Shown here: positions 22,712 through 29,506 of the stretch, one piece after another
Layout of the letters: each line of letters opens with the position of its first letter
How positions within the stretch are numbered: position 1 is the first letter of the stretch
Source: an uncultured Mycoplasmatota bacterium
Lineage (GTDB): Bacteria; Bacillota_I; Bacilli_A; RF39; UBA660
DNA length: 32,737 nucleotides
Reading direction: 5' to 3'
NCBI GenBank assembly: GCA_947574085.1
Contig: CANPIH010000008.1
Span: forward strand, 1 to 32,737
Made by a program: the position numbers and the translations under genes
The notes under the pieces: generated by a model
The model's database searches: none
Told to the model about the DNA's origin: nothing
The model's input: the letters and a program-made list of their open reading frames with translations, nothing else

Positions 22712-22740
22712 ATTATATAAAAAATCTTTTTAAAACACAA
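22712..22740 (-). promoter_or_regulatory. ftsAZ promoter (SigA type)
   Basis: -35 TTGTGT (22735-22740), 17-nt spacer, perfect -10 TATAAT (22712-22717) on the minus strand, just after the rseP terminator. Confidence 0.7.
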
Positions 22741-22748
22741 GTATTAAC

Positions 22749-22773
22749 AAAAAAAGAAGATTTTACTCTCCTT
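22749..22773 (-). terminator. rseP terminator
   Basis: 7-bp stem with one G:T pair (22754-22760, 22767-22773; 6-nt loop) overlapping the rseP stop codon, followed by seven T on the minus strand. Confidence 0.65.
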
Positions 22774-23821
22774 AAAACAATTTTAAAATATCTTGCAAAG
22801 TAATATATAACATCAAAATCATCAATAAAACGAATCCGATAGTATGAAATACATTTTCTATTTTGGCGTTTACTGGACTTCTTTTTATTTTTTCTATTAT
22901 CATAAAGAATATTCTACCACCATCAAAAGCTGGAAATGGTAAAATATTAATAAATCCAACATTAATACTTAAAAATGCTATGATATATATCAATTGAGAA
23001 AAGCCTAGGCCAATTGAATCTCCCACAACTCCATATATTCCAACGGGTCCAGATAAAGCGTTTAAAGAAATTTTACCTGTAAATAAACTTGTAATTGTTA
23101 ATAGCATAGAAGAAATGATACTTTCAAATTTGCAAAAAGCATATTGGATACTATTCAAAACGCCATATTGTTTAGTAGTGTCTACTCCAAAACCAAATTG
23201 AATTGTTTCATTACCATCTTCACTTTTTACTTTATTGGGTACAACTTGATACATTTTTTGGCTTCCATCTGCTTTTTTGACTTTAAAATCATACGCTTCT
23301 TTTTTATTTTTACGATACAAAGCAATTTGCAATTTATCCCACGAAGAAGCTTTAATTCCATTTACTTCTACAATTTCATCTCCAACTTCAATTCCCGCTT
23401 TTTCCATAGCAGAATTCTCTAATATAGTTCCTACAATTGGCTTTGTAGTTGTAGCCCCCATAAAAAGACCCATAAAGAATAAAATAACAATTGCAAGTAT
23501 AAAATTGTTTACAACACCTGCTATTAAAACAATCAATCTTTGAATCCAAGGCTTATTACACATAAATTTTTCTTTAGGAGTTTTTTCATCGTCTTCATAA
23601 ACTTCCCCAGCCATAGAAACGAATCCACCTATTGGAAAAGCTCGAATATTATAATTAATTCCATCTTTACCCTTGTGCGTGTGTACAATAGGACCCATTC
23701 CTAATGAAAATTCATAAATAAAAACCCCAAATTTTTTAGCCCATATAAAGTGTCCAAATTCGTGTACCAAAATAATAATTCCTAAAATGATAATTAAAAC
23801 CAATAAAGTTATTAGCCACAT
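22772..23821 (-). CDS. rseP: Site-2 zinc metalloprotease RseP/RasP
   Basis: An intramembrane protease that cleaves anti-sigma factors and leftover signal peptides. The 349-residue protein has the zinc motif H20-E21-x2-H24 (ILVHEFGHFIWAKK) in helix 1, a single PDZ domain (about 120-200, with MEKAGIEVGDEIVEVNG) and the second metal motif NILPFPAFDGGR in a C-terminal helix. The length is normal for a one-PDZ form. It lies 14 nt after cdsA; in B. subtilis cdsA-dxr-rasP are adjacent, and dxr is missing between them here. Confidence 0.94.
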   Translation of the reverse strand: MWLITLLVLIIILGIIILVHEFGHFIWAKKFGVFIYEFSLGMGPIVHTHKGKDGINYNIRAFPIGGFVSMAGEVYEDDEKTPKEKFMCNKPWIQRLIVLIAGVVNNFILAIVILFFMGLFMGATTTKPIVGTILENSAMEKAGIEVGDEIVEVNGIKASSWDKLQIALYRKNKKEAYDFKVKKADGSQKMYQVVPNKVKSEDGNETIQFGFGVDTTKQYGVLNSIQYAFCKFESIISSMLLTITSLFTGKISLNALSGPVGIYGVVGDSIGLGFSQLIYIIAFLSINVGFINILPFPAFDGGRIFFMIIEKIKRSPVNAKIENVFHTIGFVLLMILMLYITLQDILKLF

Positions 23822-23835
23822 AATGATTCCTCCTT

Positions 23836-24630
23836 TTATATTATACCAAATAATAACACATATGTAAGAACAATGAAAATAAAACTGTCAAGTCGATCCA
23901 AAATACCGCCATGCCCTGGGATTAAGTTGCTAAAATCTTTACGATTATTTTCTCTTTTGATTTTGCTAAATACCAAATCTCCTATTATGCCTGTTATGGA
24001 CAAAATGGTTGTGAAAACAATAAGTTTCAATAATGGAAGGTCTCCAATTAGAAAGAAATAAAACAATGAAGAAATAAAGACTCCCATAATTACTCCAGCA
24101 ATACATCCTTCCCAAGTTTTATTTGGACTTATATTTGGCGAGCATTTAATACGACCGATTTTTTTTCCAATGAGATAAGCAAAAACATCGGTAAAAATTG
24201 CAATAAAAAGCAAATACACCATATTCCATAGATTATAAAAACGTATTAAAATTACACAATTTAAAACAATTTCTAAAAAAAGTAAAGTCCCAAAAAAATA
24301 AAATGCATCGTTTGTAGAATATATTTCTTTTTTATAAATCAGACAAGGAATTAGTAATCCTAAAAAAGTCAAAATCATTAAATGAAAATCTAAGTTTAAA
24401 AAGATTTCTTCTTTCAAGAGGAAAGAATTTATTGGAAGTATTAAAAGTAAAACATTTAGCAAAAAAATCATTTTTGGTAAAGGTTTAGCTGGTTTTCTCA
24501 AATCCACTATTTCTTTTAAAGCGAGAACTCCTAAGAGTCCACAGAAAAGAATAAACGTTTTGCCACCTAATAGAACAATAGGAATTCCTATTAATAATAT
24601 CAAAATTGCTCCCACTACTCTTTTTTTCAT
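23836..24630 (-). CDS. cdsA: Phosphatidate cytidylyltransferase
   Basis: Makes CDP-diacylglycerol from phosphatidate and CTP, the branch point to phospholipid head groups. The 264-residue integral membrane protein has about seven helices, the NISPNKTWEG segment and the full CDS signature near the C-terminus (S-K-I-K-R...K-D...P-G-H-G-G-I-L-D-R-L-D). It has a consensus promoter upstream, and rseP follows in the same unit. uppS and frr, its usual upstream neighbours, are not present. Confidence 0.95.
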   Translation of the reverse strand: MKKRVVGAILILLIGIPIVLLGGKTFILFCGLLGVLALKEIVDLRKPAKPLPKMIFLLNVLLLILPINSFLLKEEIFLNLDFHLMILTFLGLLIPCLIYKKEIYSTNDAFYFFGTLLFLEIVLNCVILIRFYNLWNMVYLLFIAIFTDVFAYLIGKKIGRIKCSPNISPNKTWEGCIAGVIMGVFISSLFYFFLIGDLPLLKLIVFTTILSITGIIGDLVFSKIKRENNRKDFSNLIPGHGGILDRLDSFIFIVLTYVLLFGII

Positions 24631-24650
24631 GTGATCAAACCTCTCTTTTA

Positions 24651-24679
24651 AGTATATGTTTTTCCTACTTTATTGTCAA
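24651..24679 (-). promoter_or_regulatory. cdsA-rseP promoter (SigA type)
   Basis: Perfect -35 TTGACA (24674-24679), 17-nt spacer, -10 TATACT (24651-24656), 21 nt before the cdsA ATG. Confidence 0.85.
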
Positions 24680-24688
24680 TTCAATAAT

Positions 24689-25735
24689 TTAAGTACTAAA
24701 ATCTTCACAAAGCTTGGAGTTTAATTTTAATTTATTATTTCCTAATATAATTGTATTCGATGTTTTGCATTTTAAGAGATGATAATTATCAAATTTATAT
24801 AATTCTTTTTCTTCATTTTCTTCTTTATCTGCAAATGCACTCCATTTCTCAAAAGTTAATTTTTTTGTTTCTAATGCAAGAATTAAGTCGTAAATGGTCT
24901 CTTCATCGTATCCTACAAATACTTCATCTATGCAATTGCTATAAAAATGAATATCTCCTACTTTAGTAAGTTCTTTTAACTTCTTTTTGCAATTTTTTTG
25001 TTCAATAATATTTATTTTAAAATTGTCAAAATTTTGAATAATTTCAATTTTAGGATCATGCAAAACTATTTCTTTGTCTTTTTTTTCTACAATACGTCCA
25101 GTTACTAAAACTGTATCATAAATTTCATAATTTCCATAAAATTTAAGATTTCTTTGATTATTTAATATTTTTACAGACGAACCGTTATTAAATGTAAGTT
25201 GTCCAACTAGACTATTTTCTTTTTGTTCATAAGATTGTAAAAGAATATATTCATTTCCATAAACTTCACTAATTTTACCCTTTATTGTTATAAATTTATG
25301 ATGATATTTTTTATAATTGCTCTCTAAATTGTTTAAAAATACATTAATTTCTTTGGTATCCAAAGGAAAATTACAAACATAATTCTTTTGATAGAATTCA
25401 TCAAATATCTGGTCATTTTCACAAGTATAAATACGATAAAACAAACTTTCATAAATATAAAAATTAGAATTCATAATATTTTTATAAGAAAAAATAGGGA
25501 TACGCTTTAAGAAAAAAGCAGAAGACGTATCTGCAACGTATCCTAGAAATAATACACTCAAAATAAACATTATTGTTTTTATATAATTTCTTTGCTTTTT
25601 AAAAGAACAAAAAGATAGAATAAAAATACCAAATAGAAAAGAAAAAAGACGATAATAATTAAATATATTTATAAAAAAAGGAAACAAAATACTAATCAAT
25701 CCTATTAATTGAAATATAATCTTTTTTTTGTTCAT
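24689..25735 (-). CDS. Membrane protein with predicted extracytoplasmic OB-fold domain
   Basis: Unrecognised 348-residue protein. Three N-terminal membrane helices (about 8-24, 29-45, 53-70) precede a large soluble part. Residues about 140-225 look like an OB-fold of the tRNA-anti/replication-factor-A type: ITIKGKISEVYGNEYILLQS ... YDTVLVTGRIVEKKDKEIVL, with strand-rich repeats of GKI and GRI. This is followed by an alpha/beta segment with four Cys (FYSNCIDE, LLKCKTSN and others). Such OB domains after membrane helices are also seen in uncharacterised nucleotide- or sugar-binding envelope proteins; I cannot assign a ligand. It has its own promoter, and cdsA starts 58 nt downstream from a separate promoter. 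Confidence 0.7.
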   Translation of the reverse strand: MNKKKIIFQLIGLISILFPFFINIFNYYRLFSFLFGIFILSFCSFKKQRNYIKTIMFILSVLFLGYVADTSSAFFLKRIPIFSYKNIMNSNFYIYESLFYRIYTCENDQIFDEFYQKNYVCNFPLDTKEINVFLNNLESNYKKYHHKFITIKGKISEVYGNEYILLQSYEQKENSLVGQLTFNNGSSVKILNNQRNLKFYGNYEIYDTVLVTGRIVEKKDKEIVLHDPKIEIIQNFDNFKINIIEQKNCKKKLKELTKVGDIHFYSNCIDEVFVGYDEETIYDLILALETKKLTFEKWSAFADKEENEEKELYKFDNYHLLKCKTSNTIILGNNKLKLNSKLCEDFST

Positions 25736-25754
25736 AGGTTTTCTCCTCTACTAT

Positions 25755-25784
25755 AGTATAACATATAGTTTGTCTTTCAAACAA
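25755..25784 (-). promoter_or_regulatory. Promoter of the OB-fold membrane protein gene
   Basis: -35 TTGTTT (25779-25784), 18-nt spacer, extended -10 TGTTATACT (TATACT 25755-25760). Confidence 0.6.
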
Positions 25785-25785
25785 A

Positions 25786-25810
25786 AAAGTTAACATTTGG
25801 TGTTAACTTT
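25786..25810 (-). terminator. hup terminator
   Basis: Stem AAAGTTAACA/TGTTAACTTT (25786-25795, 25801-25810, 5-nt loop) followed by a run of six T on the minus strand. Confidence 0.85.
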
Positions 25811-25832
25811 CATAATAATTTATAACTAAAAA

Positions 25833-26105
25833 TTAGTTAAGTGCGTCTTTTAATTTGCTTCCAGCTTTAAATGATGCAACAGTTTTTGCTGGAATTTTAA
25901 TTGTTTCTTTTGTTAAAGGATTAATTCCATTACGTGCTTCTCTTTTTTTTGCACTAAATGTTCCAAAACCAACAAAAGTTACTTTTCCTTCTTTTTTTAA
26001 TCCTTCTACAATCGCATCAAATGCAGCATCTAATGCACGTCCAGCTGCAGCTTTTGAAATCTCAGCTTGTTCAGCCATTTTTTCGATTACGTCATTTTTT
26101 GACAT
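25833..26105 (-). CDS. hup: Nucleoid protein HU (HBsu-like)
   Basis: A 90-residue DNA-bending chromatin protein that acts as a homodimer. It has the helical dimer core (MSKNDVIEKMAEQAEISKAA start), the GFGTFSAKKREAR saddle, and the beta-arm with the intercalating Pro in NGINPLTK. The usual GRNPxTG is GINPLTK here, so one arm Arg is missing. GGAGGT lies 8 nt before the ATG. The order spoIVA-hbs is conserved with B. subtilis. Confidence 0.97.
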   Translation of the reverse strand: MSKNDVIEKMAEQAEISKAAAGRALDAAFDAIVEGLKKEGKVTFVGFGTFSAKKREARNGINPLTKETIKIPAKTVASFKAGSKLKDALN

Positions 26106-26161
26106 CGTTTCTTACCTCCAAAATTTTATTTTTTATAAGGGCATGTTAGCCTTACATACTA

Positions 26162-26190
26162 AAAATAGCAAAAAAACGTCTTAAAAGCAA
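26162..26190 (-). promoter_or_regulatory. hup promoter (SigA type)
   Basis: -35 TTGCTT (26185-26190), 17-nt spacer, extended -10 TGCTATTTT (TATTTT 26162-26167). Confidence 0.65.
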
Positions 26191-26255
26191 GAAAAAAAGT
26201 GGAATTTACATTTTTTTCCTATTGAGTAGACATATATGCTTTTAATTCTATTAAA

Positions 26256-26283
26256 CAAAAAAATAAGTTATTTCTAACTTATT
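26256..26283 (-). terminator. spoIVA terminator
   Basis: 9-bp stem AATAAGTTA/TAACTTATT (26262-26270, 26275-26283, 4-nt loop) overlapping the spoIVA stop codon, followed by seven T on the minus strand. Confidence 0.8.
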
Positions 26284-27760
26284 ATAAGACTATAGTAATT
26301 AAATTATTTGATCCTTTGTTTACAATTTTTGTAACCGTTTGGCTTAATTTATAACGCATATTTTCTGGCATTACTGATAGTTTTGCTTGTATTCCTTCTT
26401 TAACAATTACATCTAAACTACGTCCAAAAATTTCACTTTTCCAAATACTTGATGGGTCTGTTTCATAATCTTTCATTATATAATTAATTAATTCTTTACT
26501 TTGTAATTCTGTACCTATAATAGGTTCAAAAGTAGATTCTACATTTACTTTCATTAAATGAATACTAGATGCCACTGCTTTTAATTTGATACCATAACGT
26601 GAACCTTGTTTTATGATTTCTGGTGTAGACAATGTCATATCCTTTAAACTTGGATATACAATTCCATACCCAGTACTTTTTGTCATTTTAAGTGCATCTT
26701 TAATGCTATCCAATTCTTCTTTTCCTTCTTTGTAAGTAGCAAATATTTTTAACATCCCAGCTTTAGTCATTACCATATCGCCCATTAATTCTTTTAATAC
26801 ATTATTATACAACTCATCACTACTTTCTAGGGTTATGGTTACATTACCAGTAGAAGTATCTACATTACTAATATAACTTTTAGAAATAAAATCTGAATCT
26901 TGGAACATATTCAAAATATTATCCACATCACGTATTTTATTTACTGCAATGACACTTTCTTTAATTTTATCTAAATAATGTTTTTTAATTGAATGATTGT
27001 TTTCTAAAACATGTACCCACTTTGGAATATTTATTTTTATATCTAGAACTGGGAATTCATATAATGCTTCTTTTAAAACATTTAAAATTTCTGGTTCTGT
27101 CATTTCTGTAGCATTTAAAGGAACAACAGGTACGTTATAGGAATTTCTAAGCTCATTTGCCAAAGTAATGGCACTACTACTTTCTTTGTTTTTGGTGTTT
27201 AAAACTACTATAAATGGTTTTCCAAGCTCCAATAATTCATTAATAATTTTTTCTTCCGCTTCTACATAATTTTCACGGGGTATTTCTCCAAAAGAACCAT
27301 CTGTTGTCATAACAATACCAATGGTGGCATGATCTTTAATAACTTTTTCAGTTCCAATTTCCGCAGCTTCATAAAAAGGAACGGATTCTTCGAACCAAGG
27401 CGTTTTTACCATTCTTGGATTTCCATCTTCATCAACATGACCATTAGCTCCTTTAATAATGTAACCAACGCAATCTACAAGTTTAATACTTGTTTCAAAT
27501 TCATCTACTTTTAATGTTGCTCCACTACTAGGAACAAATTTAGGTTCTGTAGTCATAATAGTTTTACCCTCTGCACTTTGAGGTATTTCATCTAAACATT
27601 TTCTTTTTTCGTACTCATCTTCTATGTTTGGAACAACTAAATTTTCAATAAAACGTTTGATAAAAGTTGACTTTCCACATCGTACTGCACCAACTACACC
27701 TAAATATATTTCTCCATTGCCACGTGTAGCAATTGATTTTATAATTTCACTTTTTTCCAT
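26282..27760 (-). CDS. spoIVA: Spore coat morphogenetic ATPase SpoIVA
   Basis: SpoIVA hydrolyses ATP to polymerise on the forespore outer membrane and forms the basement layer of the coat. The 492-residue protein (B. subtilis 492) begins MEKSEIIKSIATRGNGEIYL, with Walker A GAVRCGKS (24-31), a TRAFAC-type GTPase fold (LVDCVGY, VVLNTKNK) and the conserved C-terminus ending NLITIVL. AAAGGA lies 8 nt before the ATG. A CATAGGGT just upstream could be a poor SigE -10. hup follows, as in B. subtilis. Confidence 0.97.
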   Translation of the reverse strand: MEKSEIIKSIATRGNGEIYLGVVGAVRCGKSTFIKRFIENLVVPNIEDEYEKRKCLDEIPQSAEGKTIMTTEPKFVPSSGATLKVDEFETSIKLVDCVGYIIKGANGHVDEDGNPRMVKTPWFEESVPFYEAAEIGTEKVIKDHATIGIVMTTDGSFGEIPRENYVEAEEKIINELLELGKPFIVVLNTKNKESSSAITLANELRNSYNVPVVPLNATEMTEPEILNVLKEALYEFPVLDIKINIPKWVHVLENNHSIKKHYLDKIKESVIAVNKIRDVDNILNMFQDSDFISKSYISNVDTSTGNVTITLESSDELYNNVLKELMGDMVMTKAGMLKIFATYKEGKEELDSIKDALKMTKSTGYGIVYPSLKDMTLSTPEIIKQGSRYGIKLKAVASSIHLMKVNVESTFEPIIGTELQSKELINYIMKDYETDPSSIWKSEIFGRSLDVIVKEGIQAKLSVMPENMRYKLSQTVTKIVNKGSNNLITIVL

Positions 27761-27794
27761 TTTACTAATCCTTTCATCTTTTCTATTTAACCCT

Positions 27795-27826
27795 ATGAAA
27801 AAAGAAAGTCATTTAGAACTTTCTTT
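27795..27826 (-). terminator. Terminator after first XRE gene
   Basis: 9-bp stem AAAGAAAGT/ACTTTCTTT (27801-27809, 27818-27826) with six T on the minus strand, between the small regulator and spoIVA. Confidence 0.75.
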
Positions 27827-27840
27827 AAAATCTATTTTAA

Positions 27841-28041
27841 TTATTTTTCGTAAAAAACCGAATCTGGTTTTAAATGAAACACATCTGCAATTTTTATTGC
27901 CATATCATAATACAATCTTCTTTTTTTATTTTCTATTTGCCAATAATAACACTTACTTATACCTATTTTTTGTGCCATAGTTTTATAACTTAAACCTTTT
28001 TTTTCTCTTAATTTTTTTAACTTACTATAATACATTTCCAC
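27841..28041 (-). CDS. Small XRE-family HTH regulator (copy 1)
   Basis: A 66-residue protein made of a single XRE/Cro-type five-helix domain: LKKLREKKGLSYKTMAQKIG, then ISKCYYWQIENKKRRLYYDM and a closing LKPDSVFYEK. It is clearly paralogous to the gene at 28891-29100. The start is taken as GTG 28041, 7 nt after GAGG; the ATG two codons on would be too far from that site. An extended -10 TGCTATAAT lies at 28064-28069. Likely a dimeric DNA-binding repressor; target unknown. Confidence 0.8.
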   Translation of the reverse strand: MEMYYSKLKKLREKKGLSYKTMAQKIGISKCYYWQIENKKRRLYYDMAIKIADVFHLKPDSVFYEK

Positions 28042-28145
28042 ACGAATCCCTCATCTAAATAAAATTATAGCACACTTTATTACAATAACCCACACATTTT
28101 CGAATTTTAATTCATTTTTAGAGAAAATTAAAACTAGGTGGTACT

Positions 28146-28583
28146 ATGTTCGATAAATTAAAAGAATTACGAGAGTATGAAGGTTTCACTCAAAAAGATA
28201 TATCTAGAAAACTTCATGTAAAAAGAAGTACATACGCTGGCTGGGAAAGTGGAAAAGATATCATTCCTCTACGTAAACTAAATGAACTTGCTAATCTTTA
28301 TCATACTTCACTTGATTATTTGGTAGGAAAGAGTCCTACTATGGAAGAAATTCAACTTGTTCAAACGATAGATGTTAAAAGAGTTGCTCATAATTTAAAA
28401 GAAATACGCAAAACACTTCATTTAACACAAAAGGAATTTGCAGAAAAGCTAACCACTAGTCAAGCCAATATCCACAAATATGAAAATGCCAAATGTCTAA
28501 TTACAACCACTTACGCTTTAGAATTTTCTAAACAATTTTCTTATTCTTTAGATAAATTAGTCGTTCGAAAGAAAAACAACTAA
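28146..28583 (+). CDS. Tandem XRE HTH regulator (two HTH domains)
   Basis: A 145-residue protein with two XRE-type HTH domains in one chain: residues about 3-62 (LKELREYEGFTQKDISRKLH...STYAGWESGK) and about 76-140 (LKEIRKTLHLTQKEFAEKL...ANIHKYENAK). Two fused domains would let one chain bind a repeated operator. AGGTGG lies 4-5 nt before the ATG. It is divergent from the 66-residue XRE gene and convergent with spoVIF; a bidirectional terminator follows. Its target and any ligand are unknown. Confidence 0.85.
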   Translation: MFDKLKELREYEGFTQKDISRKLHVKRSTYAGWESGKDIIPLRKLNELANLYHTSLDYLVGKSPTMEEIQLVQTIDVKRVAHNLKEIRKTLHLTQKEFAEKLTTSQANIHKYENAKCLITTTYALEFSKQFSYSLDKLVVRKKNN

Positions 28584-28604
28584 ATTATAATACTAGTTGT
28601 TTTT
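28572..28604. terminator. Bidirectional terminator between tandem XRE gene and spoVIF
   Basis: 11-bp stem AAAAACAACTA/TAGTTGTTTTT (28572-28582, 28594-28604) overlapping the plus-strand stop codon and ending right at the spoVIF stop; T-runs on both strands. Confidence 0.85.
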
Positions 28605-28847
28605 TTAAAACATCTTATCTATATTTTTAGGAACTTTATCACTTACAATGGTGCCAATTATTTTATCCTCTTGTTCTCTGGTAACTTTTTTACCAGTCAT
28701 ATTACTTAATGTCGTTATTACTTCTCTTAATGTATTCTCATCCTTCATATTTCCATTTTGTAACTTTTTTGCTAAATCAATAATAGTATCTTTACTTACT
28801 TTTGTCTTTTTCTCTACTTTGTTAAAAAAATCATCTTTAAATTCCAC
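28605..28847 (-). CDS. spoVIF: Sporulation stage VI protein SpoVIF
   Basis: Required for spore coat assembly and resistance in B. subtilis, where it is made in the mother cell late in sporulation. The 80-residue product carries the family core DDFFNKVEKKTKVSKDTIID and REVITTLSNMTGKKVTREQED, ending KVPKNIDKMF. The start is taken as GTG 28847, which has AGGTGAT 5 nt before it; another GTG at 28856 lies inside that site. The promoter region fits SigK (gACa, 17 nt, CATATATTA), as expected for this gene. A perfect inverted repeat covers the ribosome-binding site. Confidence 0.85.
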   Translation of the reverse strand: MEFKDDFFNKVEKKTKVSKDTIIDLAKKLQNGNMKDENTLREVITTLSNMTGKKVTREQEDKIIGTIVSDKVPKNIDKMF

Positions 28848-28854
28848 ATAAATC

Positions 28855-28894
28855 ACCTAATGTAATATATGATAAAAACACATTAGGTTGTCAA
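28855..28894 (-). promoter_or_regulatory. spoVIF promoter and SD-covering inverted repeat
   Basis: Perfect 9-bp inverted repeat ACCTAATGT/ACATTAGGT (28880-28888, 28855-28863, 16-nt loop). The promoter-proximal arm includes AGGT of the spoVIF ribosome-binding site. A SigK-like -10 CATATATTA (28863-28871) lies in the loop, with ACA 17 nt upstream. TTGACA (28889-28894) offers an alternative SigA -35 with poor spacing. Confidence 0.5.
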
Positions 28895-29100
28895 TTAAAT
28901 TCATTATAAAAAACTTCATCCGGCTTTAATCCAAAAATAGCAGCTATTTCTTTTGCCATTTCATAAGATAGTCGCCTATTTTTATGTTCAATTTGCCAAT
29001 AATACGATTTACTAATTTTTAATTTTGATGCCATATCTTCATAACTTAAGCCTTTTTTTTCTCTTAGTTCTTTTAGATAATTCATACTACTTTGCTTCAT
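28891..29100 (-). CDS. Small XRE-family HTH regulator (copy 2)
   Basis: A 69-residue single XRE domain (LKELREKKGLSYEDMASKLK, then ISKSYYWQIEHKNRRLSYEM and LKPDEVFYNEF). It shares most positions with the 66-residue copy at 27841-28041, including the recognition-helix region SKxYYWQIExKxRRL, so the two may bind related operators. GGAGGAT lies 7-8 nt before the ATG, and it has a strong promoter. It ends 44 nt before spoVIF with no terminator between. Confidence 0.82.
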   Translation of the reverse strand: MKQSSMNYLKELREKKGLSYEDMASKLKISKSYYWQIEHKNRRLSYEMAKEIAAIFGLKPDEVFYNEFN

Positions 29101-29124
29101 ATCGCTATCCTCCAGACGGTTTTA

Positions 29125-29153
29125 ATAATACTCTAAATTGTCTAAAATGTCAA
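29125..29153 (-). promoter_or_regulatory. Promoter of XRE copy 2
   Basis: Perfect -35 TTGACA (29148-29153), 17-nt spacer, -10 TATTAT (29125-29130). The spacer holds two direct TCTAAA repeats 9 nt apart (plus strand 29132-29146), a possible autoregulatory site. Confidence 0.75.
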
Positions 29154-29180
29154 TTTTTGTGCAGTGATTGTATGGTGGAC

Positions 29181-29209
29181 TTGCCTAGAACAAAAATCTA
29201 TATTAGTAT
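29181..29209 (+). promoter_or_regulatory. Promoter of the third XRE gene
   Basis: -35 TTGCCT (29181-29186), 17-nt spacer, -10 TAGTAT (29204-29209), 16 nt before the ATG. Confidence 0.55.
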
Positions 29210-29225
29210 CAAAAGGAGTTTTTTT

Positions 29226-29489
29226 ATGAAAATTCAAAAAGTAGTTGGTAATAATTTAAAGTATTTTCGATATAGGTCTCAATTATCTCAAGAAAAATTT
29301 TACGGGCAATTTGGATTAAATTATCGTTATCTGGCTTGTATAGAACGTGGCGAAATAAATGTTTCTATTGAATTTTTAGATCAATTAGCAAAAGTTCTAA
29401 AAATTGATATTCGGGAGTTTTTTGATCCGAACAAAGAAAGAATTATAAAAAAACAAAGAATTGATGCCAGAGAAATAAGACGAAAGTAA
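29226..29489 (+). CDS. Small XRE-family HTH regulator (copy 3, distinct)
   Basis: An 87-residue protein with one XRE domain (VVGNNLKYFRYRSQLSQEKF, then YRYLACIERGEINVSIEFLDQLAKVL) and a basic tail (KKQRIDAREIRRK). It differs in sequence from the other two single-domain proteins. The start is ATG 29226 with AAGGAG 7 nt before it; the open frame continues upstream through the promoter. Divergent from copy 2, convergent with der (2 nt between the ends), with its own terminator. Confidence 0.82.
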   Translation: MKIQKVVGNNLKYFRYRSQLSQEKFYGQFGLNYRYLACIERGEINVSIEFLDQLAKVLKIDIREFFDPNKERIIKKQRIDAREIRRK

Positions 29490-29506
29490 ATTTATTCGTC
29501 TTTTTT
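29477..29506 (+). terminator. Terminator of the third XRE gene
   Basis: 8-bp stem AAGACGAA/TTCGTCTT (29477-29484, 29495-29502) overlapping the end of the gene, with six T on the plus strand. Confidence 0.7.

Noticed and set aside
26155-26161. Plus-strand CATACTA as another SigG -10
   Set aside because: No matching GHATR at 17-18 nt and no gene start downstream on the plus strand; it lies in the hup leader.
29025-29225. Longer N-terminus for the third XRE gene
   Set aside because: The upstream part overlaps the divergent XRE gene and both promoters, while AAGGAG precedes ATG 29226 at good spacing.
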